From NCBI RefSeq assembly GCF_014529535.1, contig NW_023503327.1, positions 124,001-188,000 on the forward strand: a stretch of 64,000 bases of DNA, given 5' to 3'. The stretch is from Bradysia coprophila (lineage: Eukaryota > Arthropoda > Insecta > Diptera > Sciaridae). The position numbers and the translations under genes were made by a program. Below the pieces are notes generated by a model. It saw only the letters and a program-made list of their open reading frames with translations. It searched no databases and was not told where the DNA came from. This document shows, piece by piece, positions 35,001-47,500 of this stretch (within the stretch, counting starts at the first letter, position 1; each line of letters starts with the position of its first letter).

Positions 35001-38000
35001 AACGAAACGAGAAAGAAAAACATGTAACGTCAAGTCTGCCATCCATATATATAATCCTTCAAAGACACTAATTGATTGGAAGTAGATTACGATCTGAAAG
35101 TTTTTTTTTTTTGGTTCTTTCAATTGACGGAAACGTTTTTTCGATTGATAAAACCATCCTAAATGCGACGACTGAGTTGAATGCGTTTTCTTATGATTTT
35201 TTTCTTTTCGTTTCTTTTTAATTTAATTTAAATTGTCTTATGGAACTCTCTACATCGAGCGTGCACACACAATGGCTAAGTCAATGCTCTGATTACGAAT
35301 CTCTGGCATCCGTCCAATACAATAGGTACACTCTCATTTACGGCCAAACAAATAACATTACCGAGCTTATCTAGAACATTTTTTGGCAAAGATGCGGTCA
35401 AAAATTTTGTGTTCTTTTCTTTTTCTCTTGTGGTGTTCTATGCTTCTGACGCTACACACACGATTTTTTTTTTGTTTTGCTGATTTTTATTACCTTCACC
35501 GGTCTGATTTATTACCTTTTTAAAATGTTGTAGCGAAGAAAAAAAAAATGTCGCAATTTATATTGTGCTTTGAATCAAGAATGATTCATCTTTGATGGAT
35601 TGACTGATTGGATTTTGTTTTAAGATAAACAACACATTATTCCACTTTGATTGTGTTTTTATAACACTTTTCTCTGCATTTTTTTTTTTGTTTTTCAGAA
35701 GCACCGAGAGCATGAGAGAGAGTGAGAGAGAAACCAAACATAAACAAAAACCAATTTTCCGGAAACGTAATTATTGCATACGATAATTACGATAGCCAAT
35801 AGGGTTTTTAAATCTGTACACTGGGCTCTAAGTACAGAAATTCTATTTTTTCGTCGCTCAGTGAACGCGCTGAGTTAATGAAAGTAAATTTTGACAACTG
35901 TTGTTGCAATAAAAACAAAATTTAATTAATTGATTTTCACTATTTGAACACAATGTCATCACTCAAAAATAATTGTTATTCATCAACACGAAAATCGAAA
36001 ACCTTTTTACATCAAAAATACCAAGTTTCACTAACCTCACAGTTAACTTTGGCAGTATTAACTGAGCGACAAAAGTTAACGTCAGTGAATGAAATACAAT
36101 TTTTAAACGCGCCCCTATAGACTATTATGATAAGAGAGATGGAGAGAAGGAAATACAACGCGAACCAATGCCTTGATGTGCTTTTATGTGTCAAAATTTA
36201 TATGAAAATATTCAATGACAAACCCACTTACAATAAACTAACAACTTCGGCCTTCTCGCTTTAATCAGAACAGCCCATTCTTGCACGAAAATTTCATCCT
36301 TTTACTGAGGATCTGTATGGCCAATGTTGCTATTCGAACACAATCTAGAGAAATTGCATCCAAAGTGCCGATATTACTGGCACGCACTTTTCGTGATTGG
36401 TCAAGTTGGTGAAGTAGATTATGCAACCAGCGAGTAAATATTTCTCTGACTAGTGTGAATAGTGAAAACTGAGCCGAAGGCAAGGACTTAAATAACACTT
36501 CAATCGGAAAAACATTTACTCGTTATAGTTGCTTGTATTTCCATCAAATACAAGCTCTAATTACAACACAATGAAATCTGTGTGTAATGCCACTGGTAGG
36601 AGGGGCTCGTCAGCTAAATTATTCTGTTTGTTAATGTTATACCCGTATTTCTCCAGTTACCATTTTCAAGCACTGCAAAACAGTTAACAAGCCCACAGAT
36701 TACCAATAACAATTCGAACAAAGTGTTAGCACCCTGATCATTTTTCTATTGTAAAATTATTCAGTTAGAGCTTCAAAAACAAAACGAGCCATCAGAACAG
36801 TCGGAGCGTTTGCTGCGACTGAGCCCCGTACAAACCCGTATATCTATTGCGTACGTGACCCTAGTGCGTCTGTCACCCTACTTTGACCGTAAGCCTATTG
36901 CGCCGGTTAATGTAGTTAAAGTAAAATTATTATGTAATGTGTACATCTTACAAATTGCGCATAGCGCAATTACGAAGCCCCGTACGACGTTCCTTTCAAC
37001 AACATTCTATTCGGCCTTTGATTACCTCCCAAATGAAACAAAAATTACGAAAAACGGATGAAATTTGCTCGAGTTATATGTAAAATACACATAGGGCCCT
37101 AGTAGTGGCCTAAGTCCAAGGACCCAAATTTATTTTTTTTTCAACAACATTCTATTCGGCCTTTGATTACCTTCCAATTGAAACAAAAATTACGAAAAAC
37201 GGATGAAATATACTCGAGTTATATGTGAAATACACACAGGGCCCTAGTAGCGGCCTTAGTCCAAGGACCCAAATTTAATTTTTTTTCCAACAACATTCTA
37301 TTCGGCATTCGATTACCTTCCAAATCAAACAAAAATTACGAAAAACGAATGAAATTTACTCGAGTTCTATGTAAAATACACATAGGGCCCTAGTAGCATT
37401 TCACTTCTAAGGCCCTAACTCACGGTCCACTCAACCGATTTTAAAAAACTTTTTTTTCCTGGATTGGTATTGACAATACCTATCATTCGCCGTGTCATTT
37501 ACATTTCCATCGTTTATTTTGCCATAAATATCACCAAAAGACCTTAAATCACTTAGGTGGCCCTAACTCACGAAGGGCCGACCCGAATATGCCCATCTTC
37601 GAACTTAGCCTCACTATTTTGACTATCTTTCAGGGAAAAAAAAAATTTTGAAATCGGATTTGATTTACTCAAGATATCGACGTGACGGACAGACAGACGG
37701 ACAGACAAAATTTTTATTGCAGATTCGTCATCTATGAACATAGGCAAACACTTTGCCCTTAACGTCTGCTTCGAATTCCATCAATTACACACGGCATCGT
37801 AATCCTATAAGCCCCTTTGTACTTCATACGGGGCTAAAAAAAGACCAACGCCGGACTGGATACTGTTAAATGACCACACCGATTGCCCACAATGTAGTAA
37901 CAAAATGTCTATCATCTACTGTCTATCTAGAGAAGCATATCTATTACGTATATCCAGCATGTAAAATCTTCGTTGTATTGACGGCGTGGCGTATTTAGCA

Positions 38001-40509
38001 TGACTGATCCTTTCCTCCGTTCTTTTTCAAGTTGAGTAACCAGTCAGCGATTTTCTATTTTGAGGCTGTCACATTTATCTTCTTTCACGATTCTTATCTT
38101 ACTGATGGCTTTTACAACTCAATGTTTATTCTGCACTGAAAATTTTGGCTTTTTCAATGCCAGTACAGAGGCGGAATCATCTGGTCCAGTAATTCAATGT
38201 GATTGATACTATCGACATTTCGTTAACGTTGTACTCGTTGGATTGAAATTGTTGAATCTTGCAACATAGCTTTCAAATGGAATTCAAACGCCACTCAAGT
38301 ACTAAAAGGACTTACGTCTAGGATGGAACTTTTCCAAGGCGTTTCATGTTAGCAAATGCCATTTTCATGGGGGGCATCTTTCAATAAAACCATAAACACA
38401 TCTTCTAATGGGATAGATTGAGGAAAACACAGAAGTTTTGGTGAGAACATCGTCAACGGGAGATATCTGCCCGTGATATTGCACATTGCAGTCCGTCCAC
38501 ATTTCGAACGGGCACATCGAAATTTTCAACTTTTTTTTTACAATTTTACGAAATTTCCCAAATGAATTTCAAATTTTGTTTTTCTGTGCATTGCCTGTAA
38601 GTAATTATTGATTTTCAATGGTTGGTAAAGTTATTTTTAGGTGCGGAGTGTCTCGATAAACTTGTTGTAAAAAATGGTGTTGGAACAAATCTATACATAA
38701 CTACCTAATTCCTTGCTAACCGATTGAATGTTTGAAATTTTAATGTGATCTTGTACGTGATCAATTGGTTTCTGAAAAGCCAATAACCCGTACGTTCATT
38801 TACGCCCGTTTACATCAGAAAGACTGTTCAACTAAGACGCTCAATACTTTAGATGGGGTTTCAGACTCGTACAATAACGTTTTCTCGCAGGTCCACATTC
38901 GGGGAGTGGCGAATTCGACAAAATGAGGCAGGCCGTGTTGTGTATGCATATGAAATATGTTCGCAAGTAGGGAATAAAAAAATAATAAAAAAATTTGTGA
39001 ACGTTAATTGAACGACTCCAAAAACCTAAAATTCAATTGATTACCTCACGAAGCTTTCATTTACATGTTCACAATGAAACACACTGTCCCATTAAGCCGA
39101 GCTAAGTTAGCTTGAAAAAGCTTTTACGAGCATTTAGCTCCCTGTTAAATTTGAATTGAAAATATATCCATTTCAAACACCAAAGGAGCTCGCAAAACCA
39201 CTGTAATGCACACAAACTTAATCACATCGATTTGCTTTATCGCAACATCAGAGTAAAGAGATATGACATCGTTTTGGTAGTACGCAGTTCCATTATGAAT
39301 CTAAAATTTTCTCGTATAAGAGATGCAATAGCATCATCAAAATGCATGACACACAAACTTTTCGAACTAATAAAATTACCTGTACCATCCGACGTATACT
39401 TTTCAAACATTATCTTTCGTAATTCAATTCTCAGAATTTCATCGAGAATTACTGTCCTGTCCTCTGACTGCTTTGAAGAATTTTTTTTTTTGGGGTCGTG
39501 AACACATTAGGTCACGAAATTATTTTTGAGAGTACAAAGGGTCATAACCGACCCAAATGTAATACAAACCTTAACAACGTTAAGTTAATAATTCTCGAAC
39601 TAGAATCAACCAAAGTTAAACAGCGAGTCACGTGGTAAGCACTGAGAGAGACCCTGATGATGAGCCTTCTAAGAAACTGTCTCTCATAGGCATCACCATC
39701 ACCAACCACAATTTTGCTAATTTAATTATAAAGCAGAAATAGAATACACAACTCAATATTTCGCATACACTGACGAGCGAGCTCCGATCGCATTTTATAT
39801 ATATTCGTTTAAAGATTTTAGCAGAAATATAATACTGTCTAGCATAGATGAAACAACACTGTGAATGGTGTGACTCATTGGGTGTAATGTTGATTTTGTA
39901 AAATTAATTAATTTAGCATATTTATGTGTGCCAGTCGACGACGTTCACACTTCTTCGTTCCTATTAAAAATGTGGTTTTTTCATTGCTTGACGAACAGGA
40001 ATACAACAAGCCCAATTTATCCAGGGAAAGGATTTGCGCAATTTTTTTTTTTTTGGGAAGGATTTCAACAGCGCTTACGAAAATTTTTGTCACAGACTGA
40101 GGATTCTTAGGGTCTTTTAGGAATTTTTGAAATGTTTTTTTTTCTTTGTTTGTTTTCTATAGGAACTATTTTTGCAAAAATAATTTCCGATATTTTCCTA
40201 AATTTTTCTTTATTTTCGCAAAAGTCAGTTTTGAGAAAATTTAGGGAATATTTGAAAAAATTTGAGAAAATTGCCGAAAACGTTTTCCCAAAAACTGTCT
40301 ATTTATTTATTTATTTATTTCTTATTTATCAACGGTTTACACCAACTGATAGTTATGATAATACAAAGCAGGAATGAAAACAATAATATAACAAAAAGAT
40401 GAACTTAAATCAATAATGAAATTATCGTCAAAGAAAAAACCAAAGAAGATAGAAAAAAGAAAAAGAAAAAGAAGAAAAAAGAACTAAAAACGTAGCAACA
40501 GAATAAGGA
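32066..40509. other. About 8.4 kb without coding sequence
   Basis: I see no coding exon. The stretch is AT-rich with many homopolymer runs (T9-T11 near 32888, 34828, 35101 and 35682). One element of about 1 kb (36821-37835) is listed separately. A family A MITE relic (ATAGACTATTATGATAAGAG) is at 36118, and an ATTT tetranucleotide run is near 40302-40324. An acceptor at 41481 suggests that alphabet has at least one upstream untranslated exon, so part of this region may be its first intron. Confidence 0.5.
36821..37835. repeat. 1-kb element with AGCCCCGTA inverted ends and internal triplication
   Basis: AGCCCCGTAC at the left and CATACGGGGCT at the right are inverted. Inside, a segment of about 125 bp (TCAACAACATTCTATTCGGC, then GAAACAAAAATTACGAAAAAC and CACATAGGGCCCTAGTAG) occurs three times between 37002 and 37395. 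The right part holds GACGGACAGACAGACGGACA (37683 onwards), then AACATAGGCAAACACTTTGC. No ORF or clear target duplication was found. It could be a MITE-like DNA element or a composite; the superfamily is not evident. Confidence 0.6.
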
Positions 40510-41370
40510 AAACTTTAAAACTCAGTACGTTCTGTAATTTGCAAATGAATAGTTCTCAGATATCTCGACGGAACGAACACTGCTGCGAAATGCGCCCCTA
40601 GACTCTGATCGGTCGTACAAATGTGCAAAACGGTTGAAGATCGTACATAGGTGGTTCACTGGTTCATAGTATCCATAGTCAGTTCGATGTCTATTAATTT
40701 GCAAAAATTCATTCGCACGAAGAACTCGGGTAGGCTGGCGAACAGTTATGTTGGGCTTGGGTTGCTCCTCGATAGAGTCTCGATACCAGGCAGTCTGCGT
40801 CGTACAGTTCGTCTCAAGGCATAAAGTATGAATTGCTTTTGTATGGACTCGATCTCGTGCATTCTCGTGGTACAGTGTGGTTGCCAAACGGTGCAGTCAT
40901 ATTCTAAATGCGACCTTACGTGAGCGCAGTATATACTTTTCAAAGCTTTGACGGAATGGAATTCGTGGCAAATTCGTTTCAAAAGCCGAGCATTGCGTAT
41001 GCATGTGTTCTATGTGAATTGAAAAGTCCAACTTAATGTCGAGCATTACACCCAAATCTCGTATCCGAAATACTCGCTCCAGATCTTCGCCGTCAATTTT
41101 GTAGTTGAAGTGAATTGGATGATGGTTTCGGTGAAAAGATATCGAATTGCATTTGTTTATGCTGAATGAGAGACCGTTAATCCGAGGCCAGAGCTGAGCA
41201 ATCCAGTACTGTACGTATCTTCTTAGAGATTTTTAAGTCGTCAGCGTACATCAAGCACCGAGAGCGTTTTATTACTTTGTTATGTCGTCGAAAAATAAGA
41301 TGAAAAGATGTCTCTGATGTTTACAGTGTTTGAGGAACTTTCTGTGATTTCCCTCGGGCCGTTACCTTCT
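40510..41370 (-). mobile_element. LINE relic (Jockey/CR1-like reverse transcriptase)
   Basis: Minus-strand pieces in two frames read CLMYADDLKISKKI (catalytic YADD at 41251-41234), then YCAHVRSHLEYDCTVWQPH, EIESIQKQFILYALRR, and after a frame change RYDSIEEQPK-like and CTIFNRFAHLYDRSESRGAF. Upstream of YADD a decayed VPQ motif can be read near 41335. At least one frameshift (near 40790) and a stop interrupt it, so it is an old copy. The same C-terminal block is seen at 17.1 kb. Confidence 0.8.
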
Positions 41371-41482
41371 TTCCGTGCACCTTGGGCTGGAAAAACTAAC
41401 ATGCCCTTCAGATCCATGAGCAGATCTAATACAACTAATACAACCATTGCTGACACTCTTCATTTCTGTTCGAATTTTTCAG

Positions 41483-41588
41483 AGTGACTATTGCAACAGA
41501 AGGCATCATTAAAACAAACAAAACCGCAGAAATATTCACCGAACGGAAACGACTATTATCCACGTAATCCAAAACTAATGTATGGGAA
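41483..41588 (+). promoter_or_regulatory. alph: 5' UTR exon of alphabet with overlapping upstream ORFs
   Basis: CGAATTTTTCAG ending at 41482 is a good splice acceptor, so this 5' UTR exon probably follows an untranslated first exon. Two upstream ATGs (41578 and 41582) open frames of 8 codons each, in the two frames other than the main one. They terminate at 41604 and 41608, past the main ATG at 41589. Such overlapping upstream ORFs usually lower translation of the main frame. Confidence 0.55.
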
Positions 41589-44500
41589 ATGGGTTCATTC
41601 CTAGATAAACCAAATACAGACAAATGTAATGAGAATGGTGAAGGAAATGAACTTCAGTACGGAGTGGCCAGTATGCAGGGCTGGCGCTGTGAGATGGAGG
41701 ACGCCCATTATGCCAAAACGGGATTAGGTGAAAATTGGACTGACTGGAGCTACTTTGCAGTTTTCGACGGCCAGTGAGTTTGTGCATTACTGTCGTGACA
41801 CTACCAAAAGTTCCGATTCAAATCCCTTTTTTTCCCCCTTTATCTTTTCCACTCATATAGTGCCGGCGTGTCGGTGTCGGCTCATTGTGCAAAACATTTG
41901 CTGGATTGCATTTTGCAAACGGAAGACTTTCAACAACAAAATTTTATCAAAGGAATTCGTGAGGGTTTTCTGAATTTGGACGAAAATATGCGAAAAATCC
42001 CGGACCTGTACTATGGTGTAGACAAGTCCGGCACAACGGCAGTCTGTGCATTCGTCGGTAGGGAAAATATATTCATAGCAAATTGTGGCGATTCGAGGGC
42101 AATTTTGTGTCGAAACGGCGAGCCGGTATTTTCGACGCAAGACCACAAACCCATTTTGCCGGGCGAAAAGGAACGAATCATGAATGCTGGTGGATCGGTG
42201 ATGATTCAGCGAGTGAATGGTAGCTTGGCTGTGAGTCGAGCACTTGGTGACTATGAGTACAAAAATGTGAAAGACAAGGGGCAGTGCGAGCAGTTGGTGT
42301 CACCCGAACCGGAAATATTTTGCTTAGATCGAGATCCGGCTGATGAGTTTTTGGTATTGGCTTGTGATGGTATCTGGGATGTAATGACCAATGAAGATGT
42401 GTGTCGATACGTTCAAAACCGGCTACGTGTTACGTCTGATTTGAAAAAAGTGACCAATTCCGTTATCGACACTTGTTTTTTTAAGGTAAGTCGGCCGATG
42501 GCACGAAAGCTTTCTTTTTATGTTTGATGTGGTTTCCAATTTTTCTCTTTCTTCCCACTCAAATTGCACCAACAGGGAAGTCGTGACAATATGAGCATTA
42601 TTATAATAGTGTTTCCTGGTGGACCGAAGCCGACCCAAGAAGCTATCGATACGGAAACGGAGCTCAACCAGCACATCTACGAGATCATTCAAGGTTGTTA
42701 TTGTTATAGTCGTAAATGTTTTGGTTTTGAATATTAACGAACCGGCCGCGCTCTCGTGAAACATGCATTCTATATATACGACATTGACTATCGGCATAGC
42801 GTCAATGTTGATTATTTTTTTGTAGAATTTAAAAAAATGCAATCCGAATAAGCAATCAAAAATCGATGTGATAAATGAGAGAGAAACGAGAACGAATCAA
42901 AAAACAATTGTGTGCTAGGTGTTTATATAGACAGCTACTATGAAGTGATACTAGAATATAGGCACCACGTATAGTTGTACTACAACTGTTGTAGTGATAA
43001 AAAATGTCGGTTTCCGGCGTGCGTAATGACATTGATTGATTAGGTATCATACGTTCTCTGCACAAATGGTGACATAGTGCGTTGGATAGGTTTCGATGAT
43101 CTTAGTACGAAACACATACATCCGTTGGACCCAATGACGTCTGTGGTTCCGCTGCAGCCGCTTCACAAAATTTCTTAAAAACTAATTGGAACCTGTTCCA
43201 GGTCTTCACTACCTACCTAACGGTAATACAATATGGACAGTAGACATATATGAGTAATTCTTGTCCTTCTTCGATATTGTACTCAAGGCAGAGTGGAGAC
43301 CAAACTTTTTTTGCCAAGCGGATGCGAGAATCACAGACCTTATCGAAACCAACGTTTCAATTGTTTACTCAGGCCACCGATACCTATCCAACGACCTATA
43401 TCATCTGTGAAAATTCTGAAAATGTCAAATTGTTGCCCAATTAATCAGTGGCACTGACTGGTTGGATCTCGAAATTTCAGCCTTCTCGAATACTTGACGA
43501 ATGATTAAAAGCAATGTGATAGTCGCGTATTGAGGACAGATGAGGTCAGCAGTTTTTTCCGTGCTAGATACTAGATACGTACATTGTACGCTTACCTTTT
43601 AATTAAGTGCATTTCACAATAACACTTTACTAGAACCCCTTCGTGTCATAATTTGTTGTTCACTCAGTTGTGTAGTTAAACTAGTTTTGAGATCGTGCGT
43701 GAAAACGTTTGTAAGAAACGTTTGTTAGGATCATGAAACTAACAATCTTCAAATGCTTCACTGCTCACGGTGCGGTTGAATTAATTTTAACTGAGCATTT
43801 CGATGCACTTTTGATATTTTTCGATATTATTAGTCAGCTCGGAGCCCTGAACAAGGTTCCACAAAGATTTTTGATTTTCATCCGTATTTTCGGTGACAGT
43901 GGTGCATCGTCCATCCTGTCTACAGAGAGAGTGGAGGAAAACTGGTTGTGGTTTCAATCGATAGTGCCTGAAATTCTAATAACAATTGTACAAAAATGTG
44001 GTACCGTAAGTGCAAGTGAAGCCGACAGAGACATGCTAAAGTTGAAAAAACGTGATTTTCAAACAGTCATAGAGGCGTGGATACATGAGGGATGAAGCTA
44101 ATAAATAGTTCTAGCAGTAGAGCAACATTTCCTCTACCAATGACCAAAAAATTATTTACGGAGACCAACTACATAAAGGCCGACAGTAGCTCAAAGTTTT
44201 TCCCTCATATTTGGTAAAATTTGCAGGTTTCAGAGGTACCTGAGACGCACTTATTAAAATTTTTTGTAATTAAAATGGTTAATTCTGAAATGCTGGAAGT
44301 CTCAGCTGTCCATCGACACCACACATGCAATGCCTCATGTCAACAGTGCCGATATGTTGCTTGAATAAGTGAAATGTGTCCTTCCACAAAGAAATTTTGT
44401 GCATGATTTGAAATATCTATATAAAAAGCAAAAAATCGATGTTATTTTGCTTTTTTCGTTGTTCCTATAACTTTGTTTATCAAACAAATCATTCCAGCAG

Positions 44501-47500
44501 TGTTTTCAAAGACTTTTCAAATCAAGCACAAAATTTCGTCGTAGAAGGACACAATTCACTTATTAACGCAACATATCGGCACTGTTGACATGAGTCATTG
44601 CAAGTGTGGTGTCGATAGACAGCTAAGACTTCCAGAATTTCAGAATTAACCATTTTAATTACAAAAAATTTAATAAGTGCGTCTCAGGTACCTCTGAAAC
44701 CTGCAAATTTTACCAAATATGAGGGAAAAACTTTGAGCTACTGTCGGCCTTTATGTAGTTGGTCTCCAAAAATAATTTTTTGGTCATTGGTAGAGGAAAT
44801 GTTGCTCTACTGCTAGAACTATTTATTAGCTTCATCCCTCATGTATCCACGCCTCTATGACTGTTTGAAAATCACGTTTTTTCAACTTTAGCATGTCTCT
44901 GTCGGCTTCACTTGCACTTAGGGTACCACATTTTTGTACAATTGTTATTAGAATTTCAGGCACTATCGATTGAAACCACAACCAGTTTTCCTCCACTCTC
45001 TCTGTAGACAGGATGGACGATGCACCACTGTCACCGAAAATACGGATGAAAATCAAAAATTTTTGTGGAACCTTGTTCAGGGCTCCGAGCTGACTAATAA
45101 TATCGAAAAATATCAAAAGTGCATCGAAATGCTCAGTTAAAATTAATTCAACCGCACCGTGTGCTATCTTGAGCCCTTGAGAAATTTCCGGTTTTGTTTA
45201 AAATTCGATTAAAAAGTTATCGAATGGATTAACTAACTAATCAGAAAAACCTCGAATTGACCTAAGCGTCCAGAACCAAATTTCAAAATTGACCCACCCT
45301 GATTTGATTAAAGCAAAAATTGAAATGGCATGAATTCTAGCTACTTCCTTAATTTAGGAATTCAATAGTTTAGGAATTGTAAGTAATCTTTCAAGAATAT
45401 TTAGGAAATTTATGAAATCAAATCGATTTAGGTCGATCAGATTCTCGAATCTTAAAGCAGATAAGTTCAAATCATACAAAATTATTGCAAGCGCCATCTT
45501 GATCGAAAATGGCATAATTTGTGGAATCTGTACAGCTTTCCGTTGTCCAGAAGTACGGTACAGTATTTAAGGTTGCAATAGATTGAAGTGGTTGCTGCAA
45601 AAGTAATTCATTACATGAGGTAATAGTTTTGTGTTACAAGCACACTCACAATTTGGTTTTTTGAGCAACGGTAGCTTTTCGACAAGTCTAGAATCTGTAT
45701 ATCCGATCCGAACAACTAAACTTGTCCAAAAACAGTTACCGAAATAAGTTGCTCAAATACACACAAGTCAATTTGTGCGTATCACAATGTTGTTTCCGAA
45801 TTAGTGAATTACGTAGCCGATATCCGATGTATTCTGGTTTACTGTCTGCCCCATGCGAAAGTTGATTGACACAAACAAATTCACGTAAAATTTACCCAAA
45901 ATATTGTTCGTGTAAAGGTCAAATTTGGCTAGTGGCAGACAATAAAATTTTGAATCAGGTCAAATTTAGGTTGAATCTGAAGTTGACCTTCAGGCTTATG
46001 AAAATTATCGACCTATTCCGAGCGTGAGATCGATTTACTCAGCAATTTTAACTCGAAATAAAGATCAAAAGATCAAAATTCAATGAGAGATCATTTGGAA
46101 ATGGACGAAAGTTTGCGGGTTTTTTTTTATAAAAAGTAAAAACATTAGAAAATCGAAATACTTAAAAATTGTTAAAGAAAATGACTTACCTTATGCTCAG
46201 CGTTCCATAAAAGTAAATTTTGAAAATGCAATAAAATCAAAAATTTAGAAAAATCTTAAAAATCAAAAAAAAAATTTAGTCAAAATTGTCGTACACCAAA
46301 TAAACCAATAAAAGAAGAAGAGAAAAATGTAAAAATTTCATTGAATAATTGTAGTTGATAAACGAGAGAAAATAAAATGATGAATTCACCAACAAAAAAC
46401 ATTTAAACTTTTCCTCGTAATTCACATTTCATTGAAACATTTCTGTATTTTTTTTAAGCTTCGCATACAACTCCTCGAGTCAAATGAAATGATGATCAGA
46501 AAAGGTGCTGGTCGGTCTTGTCACATTTTCTAGCCAAAAATAATAATAGCGACAGACCGTGTCCACAAAACAATTTCCTGATCAAAATTTTGATTTCACT
46601 CGTTGTTATGTGCGAAACTTTCAAATTTTAATTTATTTCGCTTTTGATTTTAACTTTGCTTTGACTCGAGCGAACTTCACTCGTAAAGTCTCAAAATACA
46701 AATTCTCACACGACTGCTAAGCATAAGGTACGTTAAATTTAAAGTTTTTTTTTTCATTCAGTTTTGCCACCTTTCTAGTTTTAAATCGAATAGAATCATC
46801 ACCTCATCGACCGGCGTCACTGACACAATATTCTTTGTTTTCTTTCAGAAAATTCGCAAAACCCCGAAAACGTGAATTTAGCACAAATTATTCAAACGTT
46901 AAATAGCAGTAATTTAGACGGCATACCACCGGGAGGAGGATTGGAATCGAAGTGAGTATGACATATGAAATATTGAAATTTATTTAGTTGAAAAGAAGAT
47001 GTTTCATCGGTGTTCGTTCGACTTACGAGTTGGTAAAGAAGAAATTCCAAAATGACGTACAGTATTTTAGTGTTGTACTAAAAAAACCGAATATTTACCG
47101 GTAGAGGAATCTGTATCGATTAGATTCTGGAATACAGACATACCAGAGTCGGAAACATGGAAACTGCTTCGAGTCTTAAGAGTGATATCGCCAAATCTTC
47201 AGGTGATTGTTTTAACTTTGGTAACAAGCGGTCTCCGATTTTAATGAGTGATAGCTCGGTGGATTCGTCTTTCAATTCTAGGAAACACGTATCTTTTACT
47301 TTTTCTAAAAAAAATTTGTTTTCTGTGAAAAGTGTTCAAAAGTGATCACATGTCAGAGGGTACCGAAAACAGTTTTTCGACAATAACTCAAGAAAAAATT
47401 ATTTTAAATTGTTGTAATGTTGTACGAATGTCGGCCTTGGAAAGACCTACAGGTAGACATAGCGACGCGTTTTTGGATTGATAAGAATAGTTGACGATAA

